Translations under genes and position numbers: made by a program
Source of the DNA: Bimastos eiseni
Taxonomy: Eukaryota; Annelida; Clitellata; Crassiclitellata; Lumbricidae
Length of the DNA stretch: 64,000 nucleotides
Assembly: GCA_959347315.1 (NCBI GenBank)
Contig: OY365809.1
Coordinates: 4,051,759 to 4,115,758, forward strand
Reading direction: 5' to 3'
The notes under the pieces: generated by a model
Seen by the model: only the letters and a program-made list of their open reading frames with translations
Database searches by the model: none
Told to the model about the DNA's origin: nothing
Shown: in pieces, positions 50,102 to 61,849 of the stretch
Layout: each line of letters begins with the position of its first letter
Position numbering within the stretch: position 1 is the first letter of the stretch

Positions 50102-53100
50102 GTCAGCCAGGGCCGCTGCCTTACTCAGTTCTGCCTTCACAAATCGCCTTCCATGGAATGTGGATTCTCACTTTCTTCGTCATCCGGTCAAGGGATCCTT
50201 AAGTATCTTTTAAGGGATCTTTTAGTAGTTGTGGAGAGGACCCTGTGTCTCTCAAAGGATTCCCTTAGTATTTTTGAGGGATACATTCTTTATGACCTCT
50301 TCAGTGATCTCAGTCTCTGTTGATGCATTATTGAACATCGCTTGAGGGATACTTCAGTATCTCTTGAGGGATCATTTGGTGTTCCTGAAAGGCTCCTTTA
50401 GTATCTGGTCATTGTAGTCTTGACTGTTGTTTGATGGCGCTTACATTTTTCTGTGAAGAGAACTCAGCGGGCATTTCCTGTTAAAATGCTACACTTCTCA
50501 TGAAGCAACTTTTCGTGAGCTCTGTGTATTTCTTTCTTACAAATAACGTGTAAAAAAGTTGTTGTGTCAATTATATGATTGTGCCATGTTTCAATATTAG
50601 AAACTGTTTGGAAAAATTAAGTGCTGCTACAACTCAATGTTTTGAATTTGGCCTTGTTTATTGTTTCCAGATAGGTTTTATATATTTTTATTGTAATAAA
50701 TAATCAATTCATTAATTAATCATGTATCATTAACGTTGGAGCAACAAGATTTAATACAGGTTACAAATTAGGACATGCAGTGACTGAAGTTTTATATGAA
50801 CTGTACTTGTATATGATGTGAACACTTTGGCTGGTTGATGTTTATAACCTAAATATTTATTTCTTTGCCTTCAAACATTTTTATTACTATACAGTACTAA
50901 TATATTTATTTGAATAATTTATTAATAAACCTGAGAAGTTTTTCACTGTTTGTTATTAACAATTTAATTATCTTTTTTCTATAATAGAATAATACCATCT
51001 TTAAATTGCATTTAAATGATACTACACTTTTGCACCTCAAGATATTGTTAGCTTTGCCTCTTTTAAGATAAAATAATATTTTTTCTAAAAAAGCGACTAG
51101 CACTGAAGCTAACTGCTTCTCGAAAGTTTGAACTTAAATATAATCAAGTTCAATAATGTGATAGCAAGCAAAGGATTAATGAAATTGTGTATTTACAGGT
51201 GGTTGTTCGAGAACGTAGTGCATAATTTGCAAGACTGTAAAATAGTTAAGCCAATTGTTTAACGTTTAGAAACGGAAGCTAATCACAATTTTGCCTGAAA
51301 GATGAGTTGTAAATTTGTTATTCCAATTGTTGAGTACATCTTAAATATTCTATTGATGTTTTAAATCTTAAATGTGAGTGCATTTTCTTTTAGAGCTTTG
51401 CTTCAGATTTATGATGCTACACTTTGTAAAATGTAACCAGCTGCAGTTCAGTATGTACATTGCCTGATGATATGTTGCAACATTTCATTTAAGATTTGTA
51501 GCATACCCTTTTGCGTGGACAATGTATTGAAAAGCGCCTATTTGGAAACATAACTTTCACACTAAAATGATCATGTTTTCTTTAATTCTTGCTGGAAATA
51601 AGCACTGTTTATGAAAAAATGTTCTATGAGGCTGTATGCAGCTGTTGTTTCATGGATTTTTCTTCTGTGAAGGTTTGAATTTCTGCTTAAGGTTGGGTTT
51701 TGGTTTTTTGTGAGCAGAACTGCTAACTTTCTTTCTCAATCACTCGGTCTATTTGGTGTAAATTAAATCTCAAAAGCAAAAATATCTCGTTTAGAAATGT
51801 CTTTACAAAGAATTCTGTTGTACATGATGTCATTGACAGTTATGAAAAGTGCTTCCACAGCGCTGTGTCTATGAAATACACACATTTTTTAAATATATAG
51901 AGTCTTAACTTTATCATGTTATGCCATCACTGCTTGAAAGCCAAGTTTGACTTCAAACGATGCAGTAGTGCTTTATGTTATAATTAATATTTAAAACGAA
52001 GATTGTCCTAAAGGGAAAGTGGCATAATTGTTTTAAAGACTTGTTTCATTTGGAATGGTTAGTTTACGGTCATGTCTGGCTTGTTGAAAGTGCAGACAAG
52101 GTAGTTTCACAGAAAAAAATAGCAACTGAAACACTGGGTAGGTGGTGAAAAATTTTAAAATTCATTAAGTAATTAAAAGTAATATGAAATTCTCTGATTT
52201 TCAGCTCGAGCTTCTTTTTGATCTATGATCTTGTTTGTCGTAGTGTGAGCTTTGTGTGTCTGCTAAATGTGAGAATTGCACAAAGCTGGCATTTCTGTTA
52301 CATTGGCCACCAAGTGTTTAATCAGATAAGTCATTGTGGAATCAACAATGTCCCTTCCGTATCAAACAAAAGATCGATATTGATTTATAGATTGATTTAA
52401 CCGATTAATAATCGTGTGATACATAAATAGGTTGTTATAGATGTGTAAAGTTTCATATATCGAATGTTCTACATCTGTCAAAAACTATAAGTATCCACAA
52501 CATTCTAAATTACGTGGCATGGACAAATGTACTCTGGCAGATGTTTTTATTTTCAATCTTTTATTGGTCCACACAAAGAACATTGCAGAATACAGTGCTC
52601 AGTTATGCACTGGCAAGTAAGTAGTCATAAAACAGAAATAATTAACATTCAACAAGGCTTTCAATGAACTAGGTTGTACAATCATATATGCAAACATGAA
52701 CAGACTAGTCTAACACAGAAGACCAGGACAATTACCATACCACCGCTATAACAGAAGATACTGTTATAAGACTTGTCTGTACCAAACTCACAAAGCGAAT
52801 TTAAGAACTCTGTAAGACAGTGGTGGCATTTATTTTATAGAAATTGCCAATTTAAAAAATGTATTTTCTTCAGTAGATAGTCGACATTTGCGATGATGCA
52901 TTCATATTTGCATGCATCTATCAGTATACCACATATTTTCAAGCCTGACAAGAGTGATGCATAGACCGCCATCTAATTGCTGTGTGCAGGTGGAATATTT
53001 TTCACTCATTTAGCACTTTTACAGTGCAACGCCATTTACAAGGCGCTGTTTATGCATTACATTTCAAAGCACGTTGTCAGTGGCAGGTGTACATGTTGGC

Positions 53101-54230
53101 AATGACGTTGCTAGTGTTGTTGTAGTTGGAATTAGTAATGTTGCTTTCTTGTCATGAAGTCAGTGCAGTTTCGTATTGTTGCTGTTTCAGTGTCTTTCGA
53201 AGGATGAATTTAAGATTGTATTTCTTACTAATTTCTAGCAGTTTAGTCTGTGACCTAACCCATGATGTTCTCAGGGGACGGACATTTATCCCTGGACATT
53301 ATCCCCGAAACTTTGAAAATTCCTACTTTTGCAAAATTGATATTCCCACATTTTCACAAGAGTCTGTTATTTTATTCTCATGAATCATGATTAAACTCCA
53401 TGTTTTCAATATGGCCTCGTTTCTGCAATAACTGCAGTCTGTAATTAGTTAAATACTGCATTTCCTGTCGTTACTTTTTACCATAATTGAAACTTAGTCA
53501 TCTCGTTTTGTGTGATTCTCAATGTCCTATGCATGTAGCTGCTTGTTAATTTGACTGAGATACTAACGACCGTTAATTAAGAAATAAAATTAAGCAGGGT
53601 TGATCAATTAACGGTGGTTAGTAATCTTAGGAAATTACGACTGCTTAAAGTGAGAGTAAATCGTTATATTCTGTTTGTTTAACTCATTAATGATCGCTAT
53701 GCACTCTTGTTCTGCGCTCTTTACCGTCAGGTTCGACGTAGTTAATATGCAGGTTTTATTGCGCTTTACTGTAATGTAACTGCTTTGAAGTGATGTAAGT
53801 GCTTGTAAGTAGCGTTCTTGTAAACGGTATCTTGTGTAGGCCTACTCGTACAGTACTTATAAGTGTGCGTGCGCTACCGTGGGTAAGTTGTACGTTATTG
53901 CGTGTTTGTGTGCTTTCAGTGCGCCCCGTAATGTCTTGGCGCTACGCAAATTTCGATTACATTGCGTTTGCATTTACGTATTTCTATGGCTTTTCTATAG
54001 TTTCGTTTTGATACATTTCTAGGTTTTCATTGAATATGTATAGAGTAAGAATTTATTTACTATATATTAATAGCTAATTTATTACAGATTTATCACAGAT
54101 TTATTTCTATTGCTGGTGGTTTGTTTCTCAGTTGGAACTGTGAACTTGAATGTCTTGAAGCTATTATATAGTAGCCTGATGTAATGTTTGATGTATAATT
54201 TGACTGTAGTTGTGGAACTAATAAAATATT
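50102..54230 (+). other. probable 3' UTR / downstream region
   Basis: Non-coding and AT-rich, with no repeat family noticed, which contrasts with the repeat-laden introns and fits a long 3' UTR. AATAAA candidates are at 50695-50700, 50924-50929 and 54220-54225. I cannot tell which is used. Confidence 0.45.
50695..50700 (+). terminator. candidate polyadenylation signal AATAAA
   Basis: First AATAAA downstream of the ankyrin stop codon at 50101. Its use is unproven. Confidence 0.35.
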
Positions 54231-54314
54231 ACCAGATAATAGGCTATTGTTAACTATTATGCCCATAGCTTGGCTTTAAAGTGACGCTTTCGAAGTTATA
54301 AGACGTTAGATGAT

Positions 54315-54460
54315 TGGGATCAGAGGCGACGATCTCGCTTCACAGATGGAGGACACCCAATAAGAGGGGTAGGAAAGGTGGGGAGGAACACACGTATGAA
54401 TGGTCTCCTCTCTGTAAAAGGTGGGGACTTGTCCCCCTCGACTCCCCCCCAGCACTATGA
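54315..54460 (+). repeat. interspersed repeat family E
   Basis: GATCAGAGGCGACGATCTCG ... CACCCAATAAGAGGGGTAGG ... GTCCCCCTCGACTCCCCCCC. This is the inverted counterpart of 19262-19420. Confidence 0.7.
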
Positions 54461-55048
54461 AAAAGCCTTATAGACCAGCTTTAACGAGAGCTGAAGCTGT
54501 TTAATTTCCCAATTAAGGCTGTTCAAATCTGTAATGTTACTTCGAAAATTGTCATCGGCCACAAAGTCCACGTCATGAGTCATGACGATGATAGACGATC
54601 AGCTGAAGTCAGCTGCTTTTTCCCAATTCCTATCCTGACTCCCTTTCATCTCCGTCTTCGTTTCAATCCTAGACACCACTCACCGTAAAGGCCATTTAAG
54701 TTTCGGTCCTCCGAATTTACAAAGAAATTGTTCAAGTTCTATAGTGTCTGCTTGCTGTCAATCCAAACGCACCTGCACAATGCAATAAGTCTGACGACTG
54801 AGGTCATTGGGCCTACTTGTGGCCAGGATCCAAGGAACAATTACTGACTGATATAAGTTTATTTAACGACGCATCCATAACAACGATGATATGCGTGAAG
54901 GTACAATTAGCTCAGTACCTCCTTTAAATAGGCACAAGCTTACCAAGGTGAAATCGAAGACACGTCAACAATACAAGCAGCCACCAGCAAGGGTGATTAA
55001 GCTGATTTCCCTGGCGTCACTTTTTGTGCGCTGAGAAATATGTACAGA

Positions 55049-55162
55049 TTTCTTCTTCTTCTTCTTCTTCTTCTTCTCCTTCTCCTTCTCCTTCTCCTTC
55101 TCCTTCTCCTTCTCCTTCTCCTTCTCCTTCTTCTTCTTCTTCTTCTTCTTCTTCTTCTTCTT

Positions 55163-55192
<30 letters not shown>
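55049..55192. repeat. TTC/TTCTCC polypyrimidine microsatellite (144 bp)
   Basis: Pure pyrimidine on the + strand: (TTC)n, then (TCCTTC)n, then (TTC)n. Open frames of poly-Ser, Leu, Lys or Arg across it are artefacts. Confidence 0.97.
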
Positions 55193-55194
<2 letters not shown>

Positions 55195-55249
55195 AAATAT
55201 CAATCTTACAAGAGGTGTGTAATATTATCTCGGACGTTATATTATAACG

Positions 55250-55410
55250 TTGCCCCCTCTTTCCAGGCTTGGAAGTGGCACTGCTGTACTGCAAGCACTC
55301 TATGAAGCGGTAGTGGTTGTTGGAGTTTAATTAACGACACTGTGTGATAACAAAGCTCATTAGCGTCGCCCTCCTCCTTTATCCAGGCTTGGGAAGTTGG
55401 GACCGGCACT
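55250..55410 (+). repeat. interspersed repeat family A, two adjacent copies
   Basis: A 3' half (CAGGCTTGGAAGTGGCACTG, then TGCAAGCAC) is followed within 25 bp by a fuller copy starting GTTTAATTAACGACACTGTG and including ATTAGCGTCGCCCTCCTCCT. Confidence 0.85.
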
Positions 55411-55925
55411 GGCCGAGTATTTCCAGTGGATGAGTTAAAGTGTATGAGGCAGCTAGTAGGCCTGTGTGCTAAATATAGCAATGACAGGAAGCGTTCTTTA
55501 AGATGTCGATAGAGTAGACCTAATACTAGCGCTGAGTCGCTCGCTGTAATTTAATTAGCCTTGTATACGAATCAGCCAGTGTTTAGCGACACAATTAGTT
55601 ATGCAGTTATGCAAGCTTAACATATAGGACTTTTTGCATGATGTTTACGGCTTAGGCTTACACGCTAACTGAATACATAATTATCTGTGGGAAAAATTAT
55701 GTAAAAAGGGAACACTTTCGGACCTGATTTTGTCAGTGGTAAATTTACTATAGCAAAAACTGTTACCTGAGACTTGTTACCCAATAGCATCAACGTTAAC
55801 ACTGTGGAACATGAATAATTATGAGGGGCACAGGCCGCACAGCGATCGAAAGTCCGACCGCTTACCGTAGGTTAAAGCGGTATATCGTATGGACCGAATA
55901 GGACATCATAAATAATAATGTCCGT

Positions 55926-56262
55926 TTAATTTCAAACTGATAAACCGCAGTATGATTACATGTAATCGTAGGTCTAATCGTAATCTCAACATTTTACAGC
56001 GCCACAAAAGGGAAATCCGCGAGAACAAGCTTATTCACAGGCGAACGAATGATGATAAGTTATTACACGAGTCGAATTTAACCGTCGGCAGTCAATTAAG
56101 CAAGGCACACATTACGTTATGCATCTCATTTTTAACAAACGCCGCTGCTTAGCCAAAAAAGGAAAGAAGTCAACCTTAGGGGAGATGGGCCTACGTAGGC
56201 CCTCGGGTCTCGAACTCGGTTCCACAGCTCTGCGTTCCAGTGTGTTCACCACCACTGTATAA
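55926..56262 (-). repeat. tRNA-derived SINE (family B), longest copy
   Basis: The minus strand starts near GTGGTGAACACACTGGAACG and GAGTTCGAGACCC. Its far end carries GATTACATGTAATC and ATCAGTTTGAAATT, as in the 38.2-kb copy. Confidence 0.78.
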
Positions 56263-56619
56263 AAAATTCCACATGGCCATCATCGCTCCTACATTTGAAC
56301 CCTCATTCATATGTAGGACATAATTATGAGACCCGCGTGAGAATAATTATATAGTTAGTACATATTAAATTCCATGCTGAGTCCGATACGACTACAATGA
56401 TGTCAGTCATAGTCATGGGATGCTGATGCTGTGACGGCACATTTTCTCAGCAGCTCTTTGCACTGAACTTCTGAGTTATTTCGAGTTCACGATTGTGTAG
56501 GCTAAGTGTAGGCCTAATTAGTCTCCACAGTAGCACACATAATGTCACGCTATTTATAAGGAGATGACGAACGTCATAGTCAACACTTTACATACTCGGG
56601 CACTTTACATACTCGGGTC

Positions 56620-56621
<2 letters not shown>

Positions 56622-56662
<41 letters not shown>
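56622..56662. repeat. TA microsatellite
   Basis: (TA)n, preceded by a duplicated TTACATACTCGGG phrase. Confidence 0.95.
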
Positions 56663-56664
<2 letters not shown>

Positions 56665-56674
56665 ATTAGGCCTA

Positions 56675-58241
56675 GACCTAGGCAGAGACGTCGCCAGAAA
56701 AACGTCGTGCATTATGGTTCTAGTTTTCGGGAGCTTTCCTGGCCTTTCCATGGAACTTGGTCGTATTTTTTTACGTTTTTAGTTTTCAATTACAGCAATG
56801 CATTTATTTTGGACTCATCAAACCCCTAAATACGCCCATGCTGATTGGTTGACTTATGAATGGACGATTATAATGTGGCACGTCTATAGTTAGCCTGCAT
56901 ATAGGCGCTGTGTTGTAGTCAAGAAGTTACTCGAACGATTTCATAAAAAAGTAATTTTATAGCATTCGGATGACGCATAATTGCATTTCAGTACAGGAAT
57001 AATGATAATAAAGTGGCTTAAAGAACGTAATTCAGAATTGTTAATTTTCTCTTCCCTAGATGGAGCCATGTAACCACACTAGAATCTGTACATGTCTTGC
57101 AACATTTATAAACATTGAATGGCCCGTGTGGCTACGACTCCCACGAGTACAGTTTCAAGACATGGCCATGAAAGCTGATACAGAAGTGAATGGATCAATG
57201 GAATGACAGTTGCGCATGTAAGTTTTACATTAGAATAAATGTTTAGAAAGAAGCTGAAACAAATAACTTACTCAAGGTTTCTTTTCTAACAGTTACTTCC
57301 AAATAGAGCTTTTGGGTGTCTAATAATTGCGCTGACGGCTTTCCATGACCTACTTTGTTTGTTAATCGGTTTGCCATAGGAGACTGAGGTTCGTCTGTGA
57401 TCAACGCGTGCATGAAGCGTTGGCTGTATTCGTTGAAAATAACTAGAAATGAGCGGATTAAAATATTCTGGATAGTAGGTAAGTGTTTTTAGTGATATTT
57501 TGCATGGGAATTTTATTACAGAAATGTTTTTAGCATCGGTTGTTCACTGTGTTATGAACTGCTGCTACGAGTACGATCGTTTCGATTCTTGGTGTTGTGT
57601 AAAACCCGAACGGATTTGAGAATGATCTTATCATTTATCATGCTAATCTATAATTATATTGTTCGATTATGTTACTGCGATTTATAGATGTATATTTTGA
57701 AATGGTAATCACGAGCAACTGGGTGAACGGACGTTGAAGTGCAGTTCATATAACTTTGCAATTCAATTAGCAAAATAACCACGAAAGTCAGTTGTCGGGC
57801 TATTACACTGCCTTTGTTGTGCCAATCAAGGCCTGTTCTGAGGATTTAAGAGAAGTGTACTATGTTTTTAGACCAAGTGGAGCTGAATAGGGGATTGTTA
57901 AGTGAACGATAGCTCTGTTTTAGTTATCATGATTCTGTAACATTCATCCTGAAAAAACAACACTCTTCGATTTTAGTCCTGTGTAGTCAGGTAGCGAGCA
58001 CTCTGAGCAATTTCATAGTGAGCTATATAAATGTGTACTTATGATTACATGGCTTTGCCTCCTGTTGTTTATTGTGAAGTGCCTTCATTTCTGCAATCCA
58101 TCTTAGCCTTTTCTTTGTTCTTTCAAGTTATTAGAGAACCTGATTTCTATACCTGACTAAAGGATGCTGTATTGATGACCTCTGATCCAACTGAGTCATC
58201 CACATGGCTGAGCCTTTAACTAACACAGGGACATATAGATA

Positions 58242-58244
<3 letters not shown>
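56675..58244. other. downstream intergenic, nothing recognised
   Basis: I examined this for a neighbouring gene's first exon and found nothing I can support. Confidence 0.45.

Positions 58245-58320
<76 letters not shown>
58245..58320. repeat. CA microsatellite, about 37 units
   Basis: Pure (CA)n. Confidence 0.97.
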
Positions 58321-58324
<4 letters not shown>

Positions 58325-59365
58325 ATATACCACTTTTCTCTGTAATTGGAATGTGATAGGTCAGAGGGTCACTGTAGGTTTCTCAGACTATGTCAAATAT
58401 TGTAAATTGTTTGGGGAAACATATATTTATGTGTCATGAAGTTGGAATTAGTTGAAGAAGATTTTATTATGAAGTATTATTGATTACACAGAACAGTATC
58501 TAATTGGAACACATAATCATTTTCTACTCATGTCATATATGTGCGATGAATTTATGTATCCTGCTGCCGTATGTATGTATGTACGTACGTTTGTTATACA
58601 TGTGTTTATGTATGCACAATTTGCATATGCATCTCTTTAGTGCACTTTCACTTTGGTTATGTGCGTTTCGGGCAGAAGGCGATAAAACAGGCGTGGGTGC
58701 CAACCGCCCTATGCGACGATGACTAAATCCACCCTAGTAGCTGGCACACTTCTTGAACTCACAACTTCCCTTATGACAGACAATGTCTGTTATTAAACTG
58801 CAAAGGCAATGTCTATTATTAGACTGAAGACAATGTCTGTCTGTTATTAAGCTTTTAAAACTCATACCCACTTATTGTATTTCGGGTATTGATTTGATGA
58901 TCTCAGTGTAACCTCTAGAACGGGTGGGTTCCCAGTTGTTCATGGGGGCCATTTACAGCCCTAACCATAGGCATGGGCATCTCAACAGGAAATTTTTGCA
59001 GAGGGGGCAGTTTTCAATCGTTGGCACGGAGGCTGATGAGGGTGCCGAAAGCAACCCCCTCCCTCATAGAATGGCTCTTCATAAACACTTGGCAAATTAT
59101 AAAATAAAATATGTATGTTCAAGGCTTTATCTACGTAATGAAGTGCTTTTTTGCATAGAAAGCCGTGTTGTGATAATCTAAATAATCAGGAGATTTTTGT
59201 GAGATGTGCATAAATCCAGTAGGATTGGCAAGTGCTGTTCCCACATACAGACGCCCATAGACATAGACTTATCAGGTTTGAAATGCTATGCGCTGCATCC
59301 TGCTAAAGCAAGAGAAAGTTGGATGCATATCCGTACTGCACAATGGCCTGACCCTGTTGAAACCG

Positions 59366-59460
59366 AAACTAAAAAAATGTTATGCAATTTAGTTTAAAAA
59401 AAACTGAAGCTGAAGCTAAAAAAAATGTAATGCATTTAAGTTTAAAAATACTGAAGCTGA
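59366..59460 (+). repeat. two-copy tandem repeat (about 47 bp)
   Basis: AACTAAAAAAATGTTATGCA ... ACTGAAGCTG, repeated as AGCTAAAAAAAATGTAATGC ... ACTGAAGCTG. Confidence 0.8.
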
Positions 59461-59670
59461 AACTAAGGTGCAGACTTGACCAGCGTCATCTCTTTGTCCC
59501 ACGAACTAGGACTACTTGGTCAAACCCAGATCACTGGTCACCACTGGACCTGCCATCCTCTTGTCTTTACATATTTCCTTTCTGGATTTGTTTCTGCATC
59601 TGTCTCACTCCTCAAAATCTATTTCATCTGGGAGGCGCTCACACTGGGAGCGCTTAGAATAGCTACGGTG

Positions 59671-59902
59671 GCTTAGTTATATTGCGCTACACGCAAGAGC
59701 AATTAAAAGACTCACTCACGGATGGAATTATGTTTCCACGGTGATATAAGTTACTTAATTATATTACATTACTTGTAAGAGCAATGAAATAACTCGCTTG
59801 TGGATTTATATTTCCACTGTGATATAAGTTACTTAATTACATTACATGGAAGAGCATTAGGAGACTCGCGTGCGGAATTTTATTACTGCGGTTATATCTG
59901 AC
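59671..59902 (+). repeat. 78-bp tandem repeat, three diverged copies
   Basis: Each copy has ACTTAATTATATTACATTAC, then AGAGCAAT, ACTCGC and TTTCCAC, and ends GTGATATAAGTT. Copies begin near 59671, 59753 and 59831. Confidence 0.85.
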
Positions 59903-60867
59903 GACCTTGTTGTGAGTCTCACAAGCACGGGTGTATCTAACACTCGAAAAGACAAGATACGGCTTCAAGCACCACGTGTTCAGGCGTCAGTTTAGAGGAA
60001 GAATAAATGTATTAGTGTTGAGTGTGGTTTGTGAGCGGTTTAAGGGTCCTTCACATTGTGTGCGGGTCCAGGTCTCACAAAGCCTAAGTTGCAACAAGTC
60101 AGCAATACCTCAAGCTTGTTTTACAACCAATAAGCATTCTGGTATGATTTATGACATGAAATCTGGAATAATTATCAATACTTGTTTGTGTTAGGCTTGG
60201 TTGAAGCAGCTTTTTTGTTTTCAGTGGATGTTAAAGCTAAAGCGGAGGAAAATATAAAGCCTTTAAGGTTTGTGGAATTAACAGTTATTAATCTGTTTAT
60301 GCTGTGAATGGCTTAGACAGAAATCTTATTTTCAATGTAATATGGACAGCACCAATTTTTTTAATGGTGGTATGATCTTTAATATTGAGTTGAGACCTTA
60401 TACAGAGAATTATGATCGTTAGTGTTAGACTTGGTTGATGGGGAATTTTTCATTGATTTTAACGGATACCTTTAAAACTGAAATACATAGGTATGATGAC
60501 CTCTGTAGTCTTATTTGCACACTCTCTTCTATGGCAACCATTATGTCTGTCTTCATGTTTAGCATAGCCACATTCCTATATAGTCAAACCTAGGGTACCC
60601 TGGTGCAAATCCTATGAAGGTAAAATGCCTTGTGTACTGTAATGTATCTCAGCCTCAGGAGGTTGTAAATTGTAATGTAATAACAGTAAACTTGCCTGGC
60701 TGTTCTATGAAGGAGGTAATGTAAAGTACAATACTACATAACCTCCAAACTGGACAGTTTGATGATGATGACCATCAGCAGCATCACTATTATCATCTTC
60801 ACCACCAGGTCCACCACTGCGTGCGACTACAACCACCACTTTACTACAACCACTTGAACTCTTCCAC

Positions 60868-60960
60868 TGCTTGCACTGTGATACCGCCAGTCCCATGCCT
60901 GGAAAAAGGAGGAGGGGGACGCTGATGATCTTTGTAATCACACAGTGTCATGAAACTGAA
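60868..60960 (-). repeat. interspersed repeat family A
   Basis: Reverse complement of GACACTGTGTGATTACAAAG, ATCATCAGCGTCCCCCTCCT and CAGGCATGGGACTGGCGGT. Confidence 0.87.
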
Positions 60961-61252
60961 CTGAACCACCATTTATCACCACTACCGGCATAATCATCAA
61001 CCTCGGCTCCTGACATTAGTTCATGGTGATCAGCGCATGATATACAATCTCTATTCATTTGTTAGGGCTAGTTCAAGTCTTATGTCTTTGTTTATTTCTT
61101 GGTACAGTCTATCCAACGTATTAACGGTTCTAACAAAGTCTACAGCAGTACAATGTTTGATCCTAGCGTAGGGTGAATGCAGTAGAATTTATACCAAGGG
61201 TAGAGGAGGAATCTAGTCTTCGGATGTCTTCGTCTATTTTATTGTTGGAGTC

Positions 61253-61830
61253 CGAAGAAATGGAGAATTTGATAGAGGAGGAGGTGGAGGAGAAATGGTG
61301 GAGGAGAAGGAGTAGGAGTAGGAAGTGGTAGAGGAGGTGTTGGCAGAAGGGGAGGGAGAGGTAGTTGAGTAGGAGTAAGAGGCAAAAAAAGAGAATTGGG
61401 AATGGAAGAAGAGAATAGAGTTACAGAGGGAAGAAGAGGAGAGGGAGGGAGAGATAGTTAGGAGGACTGAAGGGGATAAGGTGGAGGAGGAAATTACTCC
61501 AGATGGTAAGTGTGCATGTACGAGGAAAAGAAAGAATACAAATACAAGAGATGGGGAGGAAGAAGAAGAAGAGGAGGAGGATATTGCGAAAGACAGCAGG
61601 GAAAAAGAAACTAAAGGCGGATGTGAATGAAGAGGATCATAAGAAATAGGGAAAGGGTGAAAATGAGTATGAGGAAGGGTATACGAGGAGGGCAAGGGAG
61701 AAGAATTGGTGGATATTTCTTTGTCTTATTTTCTTAGGACGATTGCAGAAGAGGAGGAGGAGGATGTGATCGAGGAGGAGGAGGAGAACGAGGATTGAGA
61801 GGATGAGGAGAAGGGAGAAGCGGAGAAGGA
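61253..61830. repeat. purine-rich (GGA/GAA) tract of about 580 bp
   Basis: The + strand is overwhelmingly A/G, with GGAGGA and GAAGAG runs and few pyrimidines. The Ser/Pro/Leu-rich minus-strand frames within it are compositional artefacts. Confidence 0.85.
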
Positions 61831-61849
61831 GGGGGTATTGTGTCAAGAA

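Noticed and set aside
54965..55305. Poly-Lys, poly-Arg, poly-Leu and poly-Ser frames
   Set aside because: They are translations of the TTC/TCC microsatellite.
57120..57210. Possible first exon of a neighbouring gene (ATGGCCCGTGTGGC...)
   Set aside because: The frame stops after about 20 codons and there is no recognisable protein or clear donor.
61234..61846. 153-codon Ser/Pro frame on the minus strand
   Set aside because: It lies within the purine-rich tract and is low complexity only.
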